Of a DNA stretch of 38,199 nucleotides, positions 1-6,966 are shown in pieces. Location: contig SUVY01000022.1 in assembly GCA_015061775.1 (NCBI GenBank), positions 1-38,199 on the forward strand, read 5' to 3'. How positions within the stretch are numbered: the stretch's first letter is position 1; every line of letters begins with the position of its first letter. The DNA comes from Lentisphaerota bacterium. GTDB lineage: Bacteria > Verrucomicrobiota > Lentisphaeria > Victivallales > Victivallaceae. A program made the position numbers and the translations under genes. The notes beneath the pieces were generated by a model. That model worked only from the letters and a program-made list of their open reading frames with translations, was not told the DNA's origin and did not search any database.

Positions 1-256
1 TCAGGCGTCGCTTCGTGGCAGAAGCATTACAGAACGCGAATAGGAGCAAGACAAAAGCACACCTTTTTTTGAATCATCTTTCGCTGATTATTAAATTTTT
101 TACAATTTTTTTTGCAAACAACACTTGTAATTTAGTCTCTCATAGGAGAAAAGCGGGATACTTTGTTAAGTGCCTCTCTGTTCTTACTGGTGTTTATCTT
201 CCCCATACCAGGGGACAGAGCCAAATTATAATAAGTTCAAAACAGGGCGTCAAGTA
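1..256. other. Intergenic stretch at window start, no gene recognised
   Basis: AT-rich sequence upstream of the methionine genes. Open frames crossing it have no ribosome-binding site and no recognisable protein. A short reading frame from the window edge closes at a TGA at 70-72 and could be the tail of an upstream gene, but nothing in it can be identified. A small hairpin (TCCCC at 200-204 with GGGGA at 211-215) is present. I see no SAM-riboswitch consensus here, although that might be expected ahead of metX. Confidence 0.5.
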
Positions 257-285
257 TTGCAATTTCATAAGCATTGCATTATATT
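257..285 (+). promoter_or_regulatory. Putative sigma70-type promoter of metX-metW
   Basis: TTGCAA at 257-262 and TATATT at 280-285 are separated by 17 bp, the form seen at several other genes in this window. It would start transcription near 292, giving a leader of about 60 nt before metX. Confidence 0.5.
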
Positions 286-299
286 ATATAGATACGGAG

Positions 300-313
300 A
301 CAATTATAATTGT
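300..313. promoter_or_regulatory. Perfect 14-bp palindrome in the metX leader, possible operator
   Basis: ACAATTATAATTGT is its own reverse complement. It is flanked by CGGA (295-298) and TCCG (314-317), which extend the dyad with one unpaired base. It lies just downstream of the predicted start of transcription, where a bound repressor could block elongation. An operator role is inferred. Confidence 0.4.
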
Positions 314-352
314 TCCGGATACCAACACTACCGTACATTATGAGGTGTCAAA

Positions 353-1501
353 ATCGAAAAGCAACCAGACAAAACCTTTATCGTTCAGCCGCGGGATTAT
401 CAGCTCCCGGAACCGCTTGAGCTTGATTGCGGCCGCAGTCTCAAAAACGTAAATATCCGTTATGAGGTGGCAGGAGAACTCAACGCCGAGCGCACCAATG
501 CCATACTTGTTACCCATGCACTTTCCGGAGACGCTCACGTTTGCGGATGGCACTCCGAGAGTGACGCAAAGCCCGGCTGGTGGGATGAGATGATCGGTCC
601 CGGTAAATATATTGACACCAACAAGTACTGCGTCATTTGCTCGAATGTTATCGGAGGATGCTCCGGAACGACCGGTCCGCGCTCCATCGATCCCGATACC
701 GGCAAACCCTACAATCTCACGTTTCCCGTGGTCACGGTGCGCGATATGGTTCGCGCCCAGAAGAAGCTGATAGACCATCTGGGAATAGAGAAACTGCTTG
801 CAGTTGTCGGCGGCTCAATGGGCGGAATGCAGGTGCTGCAATGGTCGGTGGACTATCCCGACAGCGCATGTGCGATAGTTCCGATCGCAACAGCAAGTCA
901 TTTCTCTCCGCAGAATATCGCGTTTGACTGGGTCGCCCGCGAGGCGATCAAAGCAGATCCTGAGTGGAAAGCCGGAGAGTATGAAGATGATGCAGGCCCG
1001 ACCCGCGGTCTCGGAGCAGCGCGCATGCTTGCCCACATCACCTATCTCTCTGAGCAGTCGATGAGCCGCAAGTTCGGCAGAACGCTCCAGAACAAGCAGA
1101 GCCTCGACTTTGATTTCAACTTTGATTTTGCCGTTGAGAGTTACCTTGAGTATCAGGGACGCCGTTTCTGCGAGCGGTTCGATGCCAACAGCTACTGCTA
1201 TATCACCCGCGCAACTGACTACTTCGACGTCGCCGCCGATACCGGAGGAGACATAGTCGAGGCATTCAAAAAGGTCAAGGCGGATTTTCTGGTGGTTTCG
1301 TTTTCCAGCGATTGGCTTTTCTCAACCGCGCAGTCGCGTTACTTTGTCAATGCTCTGCTGAAGAATAAAGTCAAGACAAGCTTCTGTGAAGTGAAATCAG
1401 ATTATGGTCATGATGCGTTCCTGCTTGAAGTCGATACATTGGGCCGCATGGTCAGGGATTTCCTTTACCACACATACGAGGTGAGAAATGGCAGATTATG
1501 A
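353..1501 (+). CDS. metX: Homoserine O-acetyltransferase MetX
   Basis: Acylates L-homoserine in the cytoplasm, the activating step of methionine synthesis. It is an alpha/beta-hydrolase-fold enzyme: the HALSGD motif, nucleophile elbow GGSMGGMQ (Ser about residue 155), Asp in FSSDWLF and catalytic His in YGHDAFL are all present. The first ATG- or GTG-type start in frame is GTG at 467, which would remove conserved N-terminal sequence. The frame is open back to a TGA at 341-343, and the coded residues before 467 read like a normal MetX N-terminus (TFIVQPRDYQLPEPLELDCG). A GAGGTG ribosome-binding site at 342-347 lies 5 nt before an ATC at 353, so initiation at AUC is proposed, giving 382 residues, normal for MetX. 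Acetyl versus succinyl donor cannot be told from sequence. Its 3' end overlaps metW by 14 nt. Confidence 0.9.
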   Translation: MEKQPDKTFIVQPRDYQLPEPLELDCGRSLKNVNIRYEVAGELNAERTNAILVTHALSGDAHVCGWHSESDAKPGWWDEMIGPGKYIDTNKYCVICSNVIGGCSGTTGPRSIDPDTGKPYNLTFPVVTVRDMVRAQKKLIDHLGIEKLLAVVGGSMGGMQVLQWSVDYPDSACAIVPIATASHFSPQNIAFDWVAREAIKADPEWKAGEYEDDAGPTRGLGAARMLAHITYLSEQSMSRKFGRTLQNKQSLDFDFNFDFAVESYLEYQGRRFCERFDANSYCYITRATDYFDVAADTGGDIVEAFKKVKADFLVVSFSSDWLFSTAQSRYFVNALLKNKVKTSFCEVKSDYGHDAFLLEVDTLGRMVRDFLYHTYEVRNGRL

Positions 1502-2105
1502 TTTGAACAGACGCCGTGACCTTGAATTTATTTCAAGTCTGGTCAAAGAGGGCGACCGGGTTCTCGATATCGGCTGCGGAAACGGTTTGTTTCTGCGTCA
1601 CCTGATGGTGGACAGAAAAGCTGATGTGCAGGGACTTGAAATAGATACCGGATCTATCGCCGAGTGTATCGCCAACGGAGTTCCGGTGGTGCAGTCTGAG
1701 TTTGACGATAAACTTGAGTTTGCGGACGACGACTCATTTGATCTTGTGGTGCTGAGCCATACATTGCAGGAGATGAGAAATCCTGAGCAGATACTTGAGC
1801 ATATCCTGAGAGTCGGCAAACGCGCGGCGGTGAGTGTCATCAACTTCGGACATTGGAACTGCCGTCTTCAGCTGCTGTTCAAGGGCAAAATGCCGAGGAA
1901 CACGAGACTTCCGTATCAGTGGTACAATACTCCGAACATCCACCTGGGAACGCTGCATGATTTCCGTGATCTGTGCCGGACGCTCAATGTGAATATCGTA
2001 TCAGAGACTCCGATAGCGGCACGTTTTCCGCGTCTTACGGCGTTGTGGCCCAACTGGTTTGCAGTGGGCTGTGTGTTTGTGATCGAGAAGTCCAAGACAA
2101 AATAA
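1488..2105 (+). CDS. metW: MetW, methionine biosynthesis methyltransferase-like protein
   Basis: 205 residues with a class I SAM-methyltransferase fold; the SAM-binding motif VLDIGCGNG is near residue 26. MetW is the usual partner of MetX in many bacteria and is thought to be needed for full MetX activity. The ending (RFPRLTALWPNWFA, then FVIEK) is typical of MetW. The start codon lies inside the last codons of metX (14-nt overlap), implying translational coupling and one operon. Its exact biochemical role is unsettled for the family. Confidence 0.92.
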   Translation: MADYDLNRRRDLEFISSLVKEGDRVLDIGCGNGLFLRHLMVDRKADVQGLEIDTGSIAECIANGVPVVQSEFDDKLEFADDDSFDLVVLSHTLQEMRNPEQILEHILRVGKRAAVSVINFGHWNCRLQLLFKGKMPRNTRLPYQWYNTPNIHLGTLHDFRDLCRTLNVNIVSETPIAARFPRLTALWPNWFAVGCVFVIEKSKTK

Positions 2106-2136
2106 CAGTTGAAGCCTCAAATGTTGTAAAACAATC

Positions 2137-2266
2137 TGACCGGCGGGAGGCGCCCCGTGGTCAATCTCGCGCCTTGCAGCTGTGCTGCAGCGGTCGTGTA
2201 CAAAAGTACACTTCCTTGCTGTGCTCGCTGCAAAACGCGACCTTGCCTCACGGATGCATCCCCCGA
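2137..2266. repeat. Family B intergenic repeat, copy 1
   Basis: About 130 bp shared with 31171-31300. Both copies begin TGACCGGCGG, contain CAATCTCGCGCCTTGC, then GGTCGTGTACAAAAGTACAC (a hairpin, GTGTAC/GTACAC with an AAAA loop), then GCAAAACGCGACCTTGCC, and end at GCATCC(A/C)CCGA. GGTCG can pair with the later CGACC to enclose the hairpin. It lies between metW and the thioredoxin promoter. No protein is credible in any frame. Confidence 0.8.
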
Positions 2267-2284
2267 TGCAAATAAGCGTTTTGT

Positions 2285-2303
2285 GTATGTTGACAAAACA
2301 TAC
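2285..2303. promoter_or_regulatory. Inverted repeat overlapping the thioredoxin promoter -35
   Basis: GTATGTT-gacaa-AACATAC: 7-bp arms with a 5-nt spacer, covering the -35 hexamer. The position fits a repressor site; the regulator is unknown. Confidence 0.4.
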
Positions 2304-2318
2304 CTTTCGTGTTATATT
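2290..2318 (+). promoter_or_regulatory. Promoter of the thioredoxin-HAD operon
   Basis: Consensus TTGACA (2290-2295), 17 bp, TATATT (2313-2318). It lies 92 bp upstream of the thioredoxin start. Confidence 0.7.
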
Positions 2319-2410
2319 TAAGCGTATAACAAAATAGTGTTTCTAATCGTTTTTAGAAAAGTTTTTACAAAAATCGGGACAAAGCAAAATAACAATGGAG
2401 AATACCAGTT

Positions 2411-2719
2411 ATGGCAGACATCATTCATCTTGACAACAGCAATTTTGCTGAAGAGACGGCAAACGGGGTGGTATTGGTGGACTTTTTTGCGACGTGGTGC
2501 AATCCCTGCAAGATGTTCGGCAGAGTGCTCGAGCAGGCGGCAAAGGAGTATGAAGGCAGCGGAAAAATAGCCAAAGTGGATATCGACAACAGTCCTGAGC
2601 TTGCGGTGAAATATAATGTCAGCACGGTTCCGCACGTGGTGGTTTTTTCAGATGGCAAAGTCATCTATGAGGGTCCCGGAACGCTGACCAAACCCGAGAT
2701 ACTGGAGTTTTTCAAATGA
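2411..2719 (+). CDS. Thioredoxin with unusual WCNPC active site
   Basis: 102 residues, a complete single thioredoxin fold without signal peptide, so cytoplasmic. The redox motif is FFATWCNPCK (Cys30, Cys33); canonical thioredoxins have WCGPC. The cis-proline is Pro74 in TVPH, where TIPT is usual. It should be a dithiol-disulfide reductant, but the Asn between the cysteines probably shifts the redox potential or partner choice. A GGAG element precedes the ATG. Its stop overlaps the next gene's start (ATGA), so the two are translationally coupled. No thioredoxin reductase is nearby. Confidence 0.9.
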   Translation: MADIIHLDNSNFAEETANGVVLVDFFATWCNPCKMFGRVLEQAAKEYEGSGKIAKVDIDNSPELAVKYNVSTVPHVVVFSDGKVIYEGPGTLTKPEILEFFK

Positions 2720-3522
2720 CACAACACAATGATATTCCGTGGGGAGATATCCGTCTGGTGCTGCTGGATCTTGACGATACGGTTTACAGAAGCGGAGTGC
2801 TTTTTCCGACGACGATGCCGTTTCTCAAATTTCTTGAGGAGCGCAATATCAAATATGCGTTTCTCTCAAACAACTCAAGCCACAGCACAAAACAATATAT
2901 CGAGCGTCTGAATAAGACGGGAATTCCGGCGACGGAAAATGACTTCTATACATCGACGCACTATATGATCGACTACCTGAAGAAGAACCATCCCGAGAAG
3001 AAGAGACTCTATTTTCTGGGAATGCCTGAAGTGGCAAAAGAGGTATCTTCATACGGCTTTGAGATCGTGGATGAAGAACCTGATGCGGTGATCGTGGCGT
3101 TTGACCGCGAGCTGATATACAGCAGACTGTGTAAATGTGCATGGTATATCAAACAGGGAGTTCCGGCGTGGGCGACGCATCCGGATGTATTCTGTCCGAC
3201 GAATGAGGACACGGTGCTGGTGGATTGCGGAGCGATAACCAGATGTATCGAGACGGCGATCAACATGAAGATTCCGGTGCTGGGCAAACCTGATCCCGGA
3301 ATGCTGCATGCGGCGGCGGCGCGATATGGGGTGACGGCGGCGCAGACGTTGATGGCTGGAGACCGGTTGGCGACGGATGTGGCGATAGCGAAGAATGCCG
3401 GAGCGACCGGGTGCCATATCAGTACGTTGACGGAGTATCCGGATACGCCTGAGGAGTTGCGTCCGGATATAACGTGTGCAAACCTCGGGGAGTTGATGGA
3501 GAGATGGCAGAGCGCGCTCTGA
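2716..3522 (+). CDS. HAD-superfamily subclass IIA sugar-phosphate phosphatase (NagD-like)
   Basis: 268 residues. HAD motif I is DLDDTVY (nucleophile Asp18, acid/base Asp20); motif II is the FLSNNSS segment; LGKPDPGML and MAGDRLATDVAIA are motifs III and IV, with the metal-binding Asp in GDR. The cap between motifs II and III is that of HAD-IIA enzymes (NagD, 4-nitrophenyl phosphatase and phosphoglycolate phosphatase types). The substrate is probably a small phosphorylated sugar or nucleotide and cannot be specified. Cytoplasmic; coupled to thioredoxin by an ATGA overlap. Confidence 0.85.
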   Translation: MTQHNDIPWGDIRLVLLDLDDTVYRSGVLFPTTMPFLKFLEERNIKYAFLSNNSSHSTKQYIERLNKTGIPATENDFYTSTHYMIDYLKKNHPEKKRLYFLGMPEVAKEVSSYGFEIVDEEPDAVIVAFDRELIYSRLCKCAWYIKQGVPAWATHPDVFCPTNEDTVLVDCGAITRCIETAINMKIPVLGKPDPGMLHAAAARYGVTAAQTLMAGDRLATDVAIAKNAGATGCHISTLTEYPDTPEELRPDITCANLGELMERWQSAL

Positions 3523-3568
3523 CCCGCCCACCACATACACCGTACATAAAGTTTTTTGTAAGGGGAGC

Positions 3569-3609
3569 TTGAGGGGAGAAACTTTTTTACAAAAAAGTTT
3601 TCCCCTCAA
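3569..3609. terminator. Long hairpin after the HAD gene, possible terminator
   Basis: TTGAGGGGAGAAACTTTTTT pairs with AAAAAGTTTTCCCCTCAA around a short loop, with one mismatch. It lies about 45 bp past the HAD stop. It ends in CTCAAT rather than a T run, so it may be a repeat-derived hairpin rather than a classical terminator. Confidence 0.45.
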
Positions 3610-3612
3610 TAC

Positions 3613-3717
3613 CGAGCTTTGCAAAGCAAAGCGAGGCAACCATATCACGAGCTTTGCAAAGCAAAGCGAGGCAACCATACCATGAGCTTTGCAAAGCAAA
3701 GCGAGGCAACCATCTAT
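3613..3717. repeat. Three tandem copies of a 35-bp repeat
   Basis: Units begin at 3613, 3648 and 3683. Each carries GAGCTTTGCAAAGCAAAGCG and then AGGCAACCAT. The core GCTTTGCAAAGC is a perfect 12-bp palindrome. The copies are nearly identical, suggesting recent amplification. Frames through the array give only low-complexity peptides. Confidence 0.9.
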
Positions 3718-3745
3718 AATAAACTTGCGAAGCAAGAAAAAATAA

Positions 3746-3774
3746 AATAGAATAGAATAGAATAGAATAGAATA
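3746..3774. repeat. Pentanucleotide tract (AATAG)5
   Basis: Five perfect AATAG units (3746-3770) followed by a partial AATA. Such a tract is prone to slipped-strand length change. It lies upstream of the 54-residue gene, not inside a coding region. Confidence 0.9.
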
Positions 3775-3860
3775 AAACAGAGCCCTCACTCCATCCCGAA
3801 CATCCAACAGTAAGTTGCGTAATCAAAAGGGAGATATCAACAGGTCAAACGGGGAAAATC

Positions 3861-4025
3861 ATGTTGAAGGATTTTTTAGCTGCTTACGGTGTAATACGAT
3901 TGATCGAAGACGCCAGCAAGCCAAAGCCGCCTCCGGATGATAATAACAACGACGAAGATAACGGCTGTCTGTACTGCGGCTGTCTGGTCATAATGGCGAT
4001 CGCAGTAGTGCTCTGTCTCATATAA
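3861..4025 (+). CDS. Small membrane protein with paired cysteines, unknown function
   Basis: A 54-codon gene from ATG at 3861 with GGGGA five nt upstream. In order the product has a short amphipathic N-terminus (MLKDFLAAYGVIRLIEDA), a proline stretch (KPKPPP), a very acidic linker (DDNNNDEDN), a cysteine cluster CLYCGC, and one hydrophobic helix (LVIMAIAVVLCLI) running to the C-terminus. This suggests a tail-anchored inner-membrane protein with thiols at the membrane face. No family is recognised. It stands alone between convergent neighbours, and whether it is expressed is unproven. Confidence 0.55.
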   Translation: MLKDFLAAYGVIRLIEDASKPKPPPDDNNNDEDNGCLYCGCLVIMAIAVVLCLI

Positions 4026-4061
4026 ACAGAGAGTTGAAACGGCTGAGTGCCCAAAGCATAC

Positions 4062-6839
4062 CTACCTTATTATTCTGGTGAGCTTGACGGGTCCGAATAA
4101 GCCGAAGGGAAGTCCTGAGAGGCGGTCACGGTTGGCTGGAGCGTTGAGGACAGACACCTCGATAAGATGCCTGCCCGGAACGAGCTCCCCGATATCACAA
4201 CGGTACGGAGGATGCAGCAAAGTGCAGACTTTTTTACCATCAATAAAGACGATTGCGGCATCTTCTACTCTTCCTAAATCAAGCCGCATGAAACCGCCTC
4301 GCCACTCGAAAGACTGCTTGTAGGAGACCTTTCCGGAAAAAGTACCCCAGCCGGCAGACCGCAAGTCTCCGGCAGGAACATCAAACGAGAGCGGGCTTGC
4401 CTCAAGATAAGGCATTTCGTTGGGAGTATGTCTGAATTTGACGGAGAAATTTCCGTATAGCCGCGGGGGTTCAAAACAGCCGGACATTCCGTCCGGAAAC
4501 TCAAAGGTGAGCAGGTTGACCGTTGCCGTACTTCCCTGGCGGATGAAATCTGTTATTCCGCATACGATATTGCGGCAGTCGTAAACGGCTGCCGGGGCAA
4601 AGCCGGGAACTGGAACTCCGTTGACCAGGCAGATGTAAGGAGCAGAAAAACTGCTCTCCTCAAGGACGAGCTTCACAAGAGAAAAGTCGCCCTGCGCGAA
4701 AAACTTGAACTCACATTTTTGAATACAGCATCCGGAAGGAAGATCGATGCTTTTGTTGTCGTCGAGCAGACGGATGTACTTTTCTGTGCCGTCAGAGAGC
4801 TCAAGCCTGGCAGTCTGGAGCGCGACGTGATTTTCAGGTGCGGAAAAACTCCAGATATGCGGAAGTTCCATGCTGAATACCTTTTCGCACTTTTCCTCTT
4901 CGGCTGCGGCTGCTGCTTTTTCGAGCAGTTCTCCTGATCGCGGAGCAAGCAGGACTTCTATCTGGTTGAAGGTGCCGCGGAATTCGCGGTCGGCGCGGTT
5001 GAAGAGATATACGGTTCCGTCTTCACATTTGCGGTAAAAGATGTTTTCAGCTCCGTCACCGGATATATCTTGGCGCGGAAGTTCGTTGAGGGGAGAAGAA
5101 TATGCGTTGTCGGCACAGCTGCTCCACAGCTCCCGGGTTCCGGTAATAACAGGAACCGTTTCGCCGCAGCAGACCAGTTTTCCGGAGTAGTTTTCAAGTT
5201 CGTCGGCAGCGGCGCGGGAGATGGAGCTTATTTCCGGAACGACGAAGGCATCATATTTTTTTGAGATATGATCGGCTCCGAGTTCGACCAGAGTGAGTTC
5301 GTCGATAAAGTCAAAGTCACAGCCTCCGGTGAGCAGATCATCGGCGAGCAGGTGCAGCTTCTCTTCGATCAGACGGTTTTCCGCCTGATCTTTGCAGCAG
5401 AATTGGCTCACCGGGTAAAGCATGGCGACCCGGCAGGCTGATGGAGATGCCGAAAGACGGCGGCAGACCTCTCTTGTTCCATTGAGCAAGTCAGCCATAA
5501 GCTCCCATTGCGTGTGCTGGTAGAATAGGCTCGGAGGAGCTTCGTCTTTGCGTAATCCGTCGATGGAGTAGTCTATTCCGTGGATATTGAACCAGGTGAT
5601 CCCCATGACCATCTGGAAATCAAGATTGAACTTCAAATCGCGCATTGCCGCTTCGCTGCCGACGACTCCGAGGGCATCGCTGCCGGCTTGTCTTTTTCCG
5701 AAAAGTTTGGCGGCTGAGCTTGCGACTTTCAAGCCGACTGCGTAACTTGCTGTGTCGCGCAGAGCTATGTTGTTTCCGAGCGGATCGGTGCAGGGAATAT
5801 CCAGATGGCGGCAGCACCGCAGTTCATCGGGCCAGAGGACTCCGTTGCAGAAAGAGAGGTTTTCGCAGCGGCTGAGATGGCCGGTGCTGAGAATTCCGTG
5901 TTCGCGGCACCACTTGCGCAATTTGTTGAGATAATTTCCGCAGATGAGCTCTTTCTGGGTCAGCCGGTAGCGGTAACGGATGATGGAGCTCTCAGGAGAT
6001 ATATCGCAAAAGAGGTGAGGAAGATCAGGAATAAGAGACTTTTCCCACATATCGCAATAGCGGTCGTCAAATTTATCTGTCCACGGGTAGGTTCCGTCGA
6101 TGCTTGGTTCATCGAGAAAGGTCGAGATAATGGTGTTTCCGAAGTAACTTGAATACCGTTTGTAATACTCTTCGAGGGTGACTTCGATAAATTTGTCAAC
6201 AGCTTTTTCATTCATTATATCGACGCTGTGGAGATGTCCGAATCCCCGCTTGCGTTTGACGGCAAGTACGCGGCAGTCGCTCCGCGGAGTAAAGCATACC
6301 GCCCAACGGCGGTTTCCGTGTCTGGCGCGTATATGGGGAGTACCCATCTTTAATACCGGAGTGTATGCGCTGTATTGGATGAAAGGCTTTTGGAGCTCTG
6401 GCGCAACAGTTCCGCACGAGGAGGTGATGTCTTCAATACAGTCCTCAGCGTAAATGGCATAACAGGCAAGCAGATCATCATCTCCGTCGATGACCTGATA
6501 GAACAATGTGTTGCCCCGGGCGGAAAAAATCTGCGGTTCGAGATATTGCGAAACAAATCCGGGGTCTGCCCATACAACTCTGTTTCCTGCGGTCGGAGAG
6601 GGGTAACCATCCTCATCCCAGATGGCAAATTTTATTCCGTGTCTGCGGCACTCTTCGAGGATGACATCCATCGCGTGCCACCAGGCGTCGGAAAAATACG
6701 GAGTGAGCAATCCGAAGCGTGAGTGAGCGTGCAGACACTCAAATCCGGCATCTGAAATCATTGCCACCTGTTCCCGCAGTTCATCATCTTTGAGCAGATG
6801 GTTCAAAAAATATTGACAGGTGATGTGGATGTTGTCCAT
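4062..6839 (-). CDS. GH106-like glycoside hydrolase (alpha-L-rhamnosidase superfamily)
   Basis: 925 residues, no signal peptide, so it probably acts on imported oligosaccharides in the cytoplasm. The N-terminal TIM-barrel half carries IWDEDGYPSPTAG (about residues 73-85), matching the DE-G-PSG-AG motif of GH106-like enzymes, and a segment from VDIMNEKAVDKFI (about 207) to STFLDEPSIDG (about 239-249), where the family has its DEPS motif. The C-terminal third looks like beta-sandwich/galactose-binding-like modules ending in a region with RCDIGELVPGRHLIEV. Rhamnosidase activity is plausible but not certain, as this superfamily is broad and expanded in Lentisphaerota. GGAGA precedes the ATG. Confidence 0.75.
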   Translation of the reverse strand: MDNIHITCQYFLNHLLKDDELREQVAMISDAGFECLHAHSRFGLLTPYFSDAWWHAMDVILEECRRHGIKFAIWDEDGYPSPTAGNRVVWADPGFVSQYLEPQIFSARGNTLFYQVIDGDDDLLACYAIYAEDCIEDITSSCGTVAPELQKPFIQYSAYTPVLKMGTPHIRARHGNRRWAVCFTPRSDCRVLAVKRKRGFGHLHSVDIMNEKAVDKFIEVTLEEYYKRYSSYFGNTIISTFLDEPSIDGTYPWTDKFDDRYCDMWEKSLIPDLPHLFCDISPESSIIRYRYRLTQKELICGNYLNKLRKWCREHGILSTGHLSRCENLSFCNGVLWPDELRCCRHLDIPCTDPLGNNIALRDTASYAVGLKVASSAAKLFGKRQAGSDALGVVGSEAAMRDLKFNLDFQMVMGITWFNIHGIDYSIDGLRKDEAPPSLFYQHTQWELMADLLNGTREVCRRLSASPSACRVAMLYPVSQFCCKDQAENRLIEEKLHLLADDLLTGGCDFDFIDELTLVELGADHISKKYDAFVVPEISSISRAAADELENYSGKLVCCGETVPVITGTRELWSSCADNAYSSPLNELPRQDISGDGAENIFYRKCEDGTVYLFNRADREFRGTFNQIEVLLAPRSGELLEKAAAAAEEEKCEKVFSMELPHIWSFSAPENHVALQTARLELSDGTEKYIRLLDDNKSIDLPSGCCIQKCEFKFFAQGDFSLVKLVLEESSFSAPYICLVNGVPVPGFAPAAVYDCRNIVCGITDFIRQGSTATVNLLTFEFPDGMSGCFEPPRLYGNFSVKFRHTPNEMPYLEASPLSFDVPAGDLRSAGWGTFSGKVSYKQSFEWRGGFMRLDLGRVEDAAIVFIDGKKVCTLLHPPYRCDIGELVPGRHLIEVSVLNAPANRDRLSGLPFGLFGPVKLTRIIR

Positions 6840-6858
6840 AGGGAAATCTCCGAAAATA

Positions 6859-6892
6859 AAAAACGGTTCTATTTTTCAATATAACCGTTTTT
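6859..6892 (-). terminator. Hairpin with U tail between the deacetylase and the glycosidase
   Basis: On the - strand AAAAACGGTT pairs with AACCGTTTTT around a 14-nt loop and is followed by TATTTT. It resembles an intrinsic terminator for the deacetylase transcript. It also sits only 20 nt before the glycosidase start codon, so it could act as an attenuator in that gene's leader. Confidence 0.5.
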
Positions 6893-6966
6893 CAAGTAAA
6901 ATCAAAGAGTCTTGCATCAATTTCCGCCGCGGATCACCGGATTCATTCCGGCAGGAAAGCAGATGA

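Noticed and set aside
1-352. SAM riboswitch ahead of metX
   Set aside because: None of the conserved SAM-I or SAM-II core sequences was found, only small hairpins and a palindrome.
15-452. A 145-codon open frame upstream of and into metX
   Set aside because: No ribosome-binding site, no recognisable protein, and it overlaps the MetX N-terminal coding sequence in another frame.
3613-3717. CRISPR array
   Set aside because: The repeats are head-to-tail without variable spacers.
3049-3826. Minus-strand frames over the HAD gene and tandem repeats
   Set aside because: Composed of FYSILFYS- and MVASLCFAKL-type runs produced by the pentanucleotide and 35-bp repeats.
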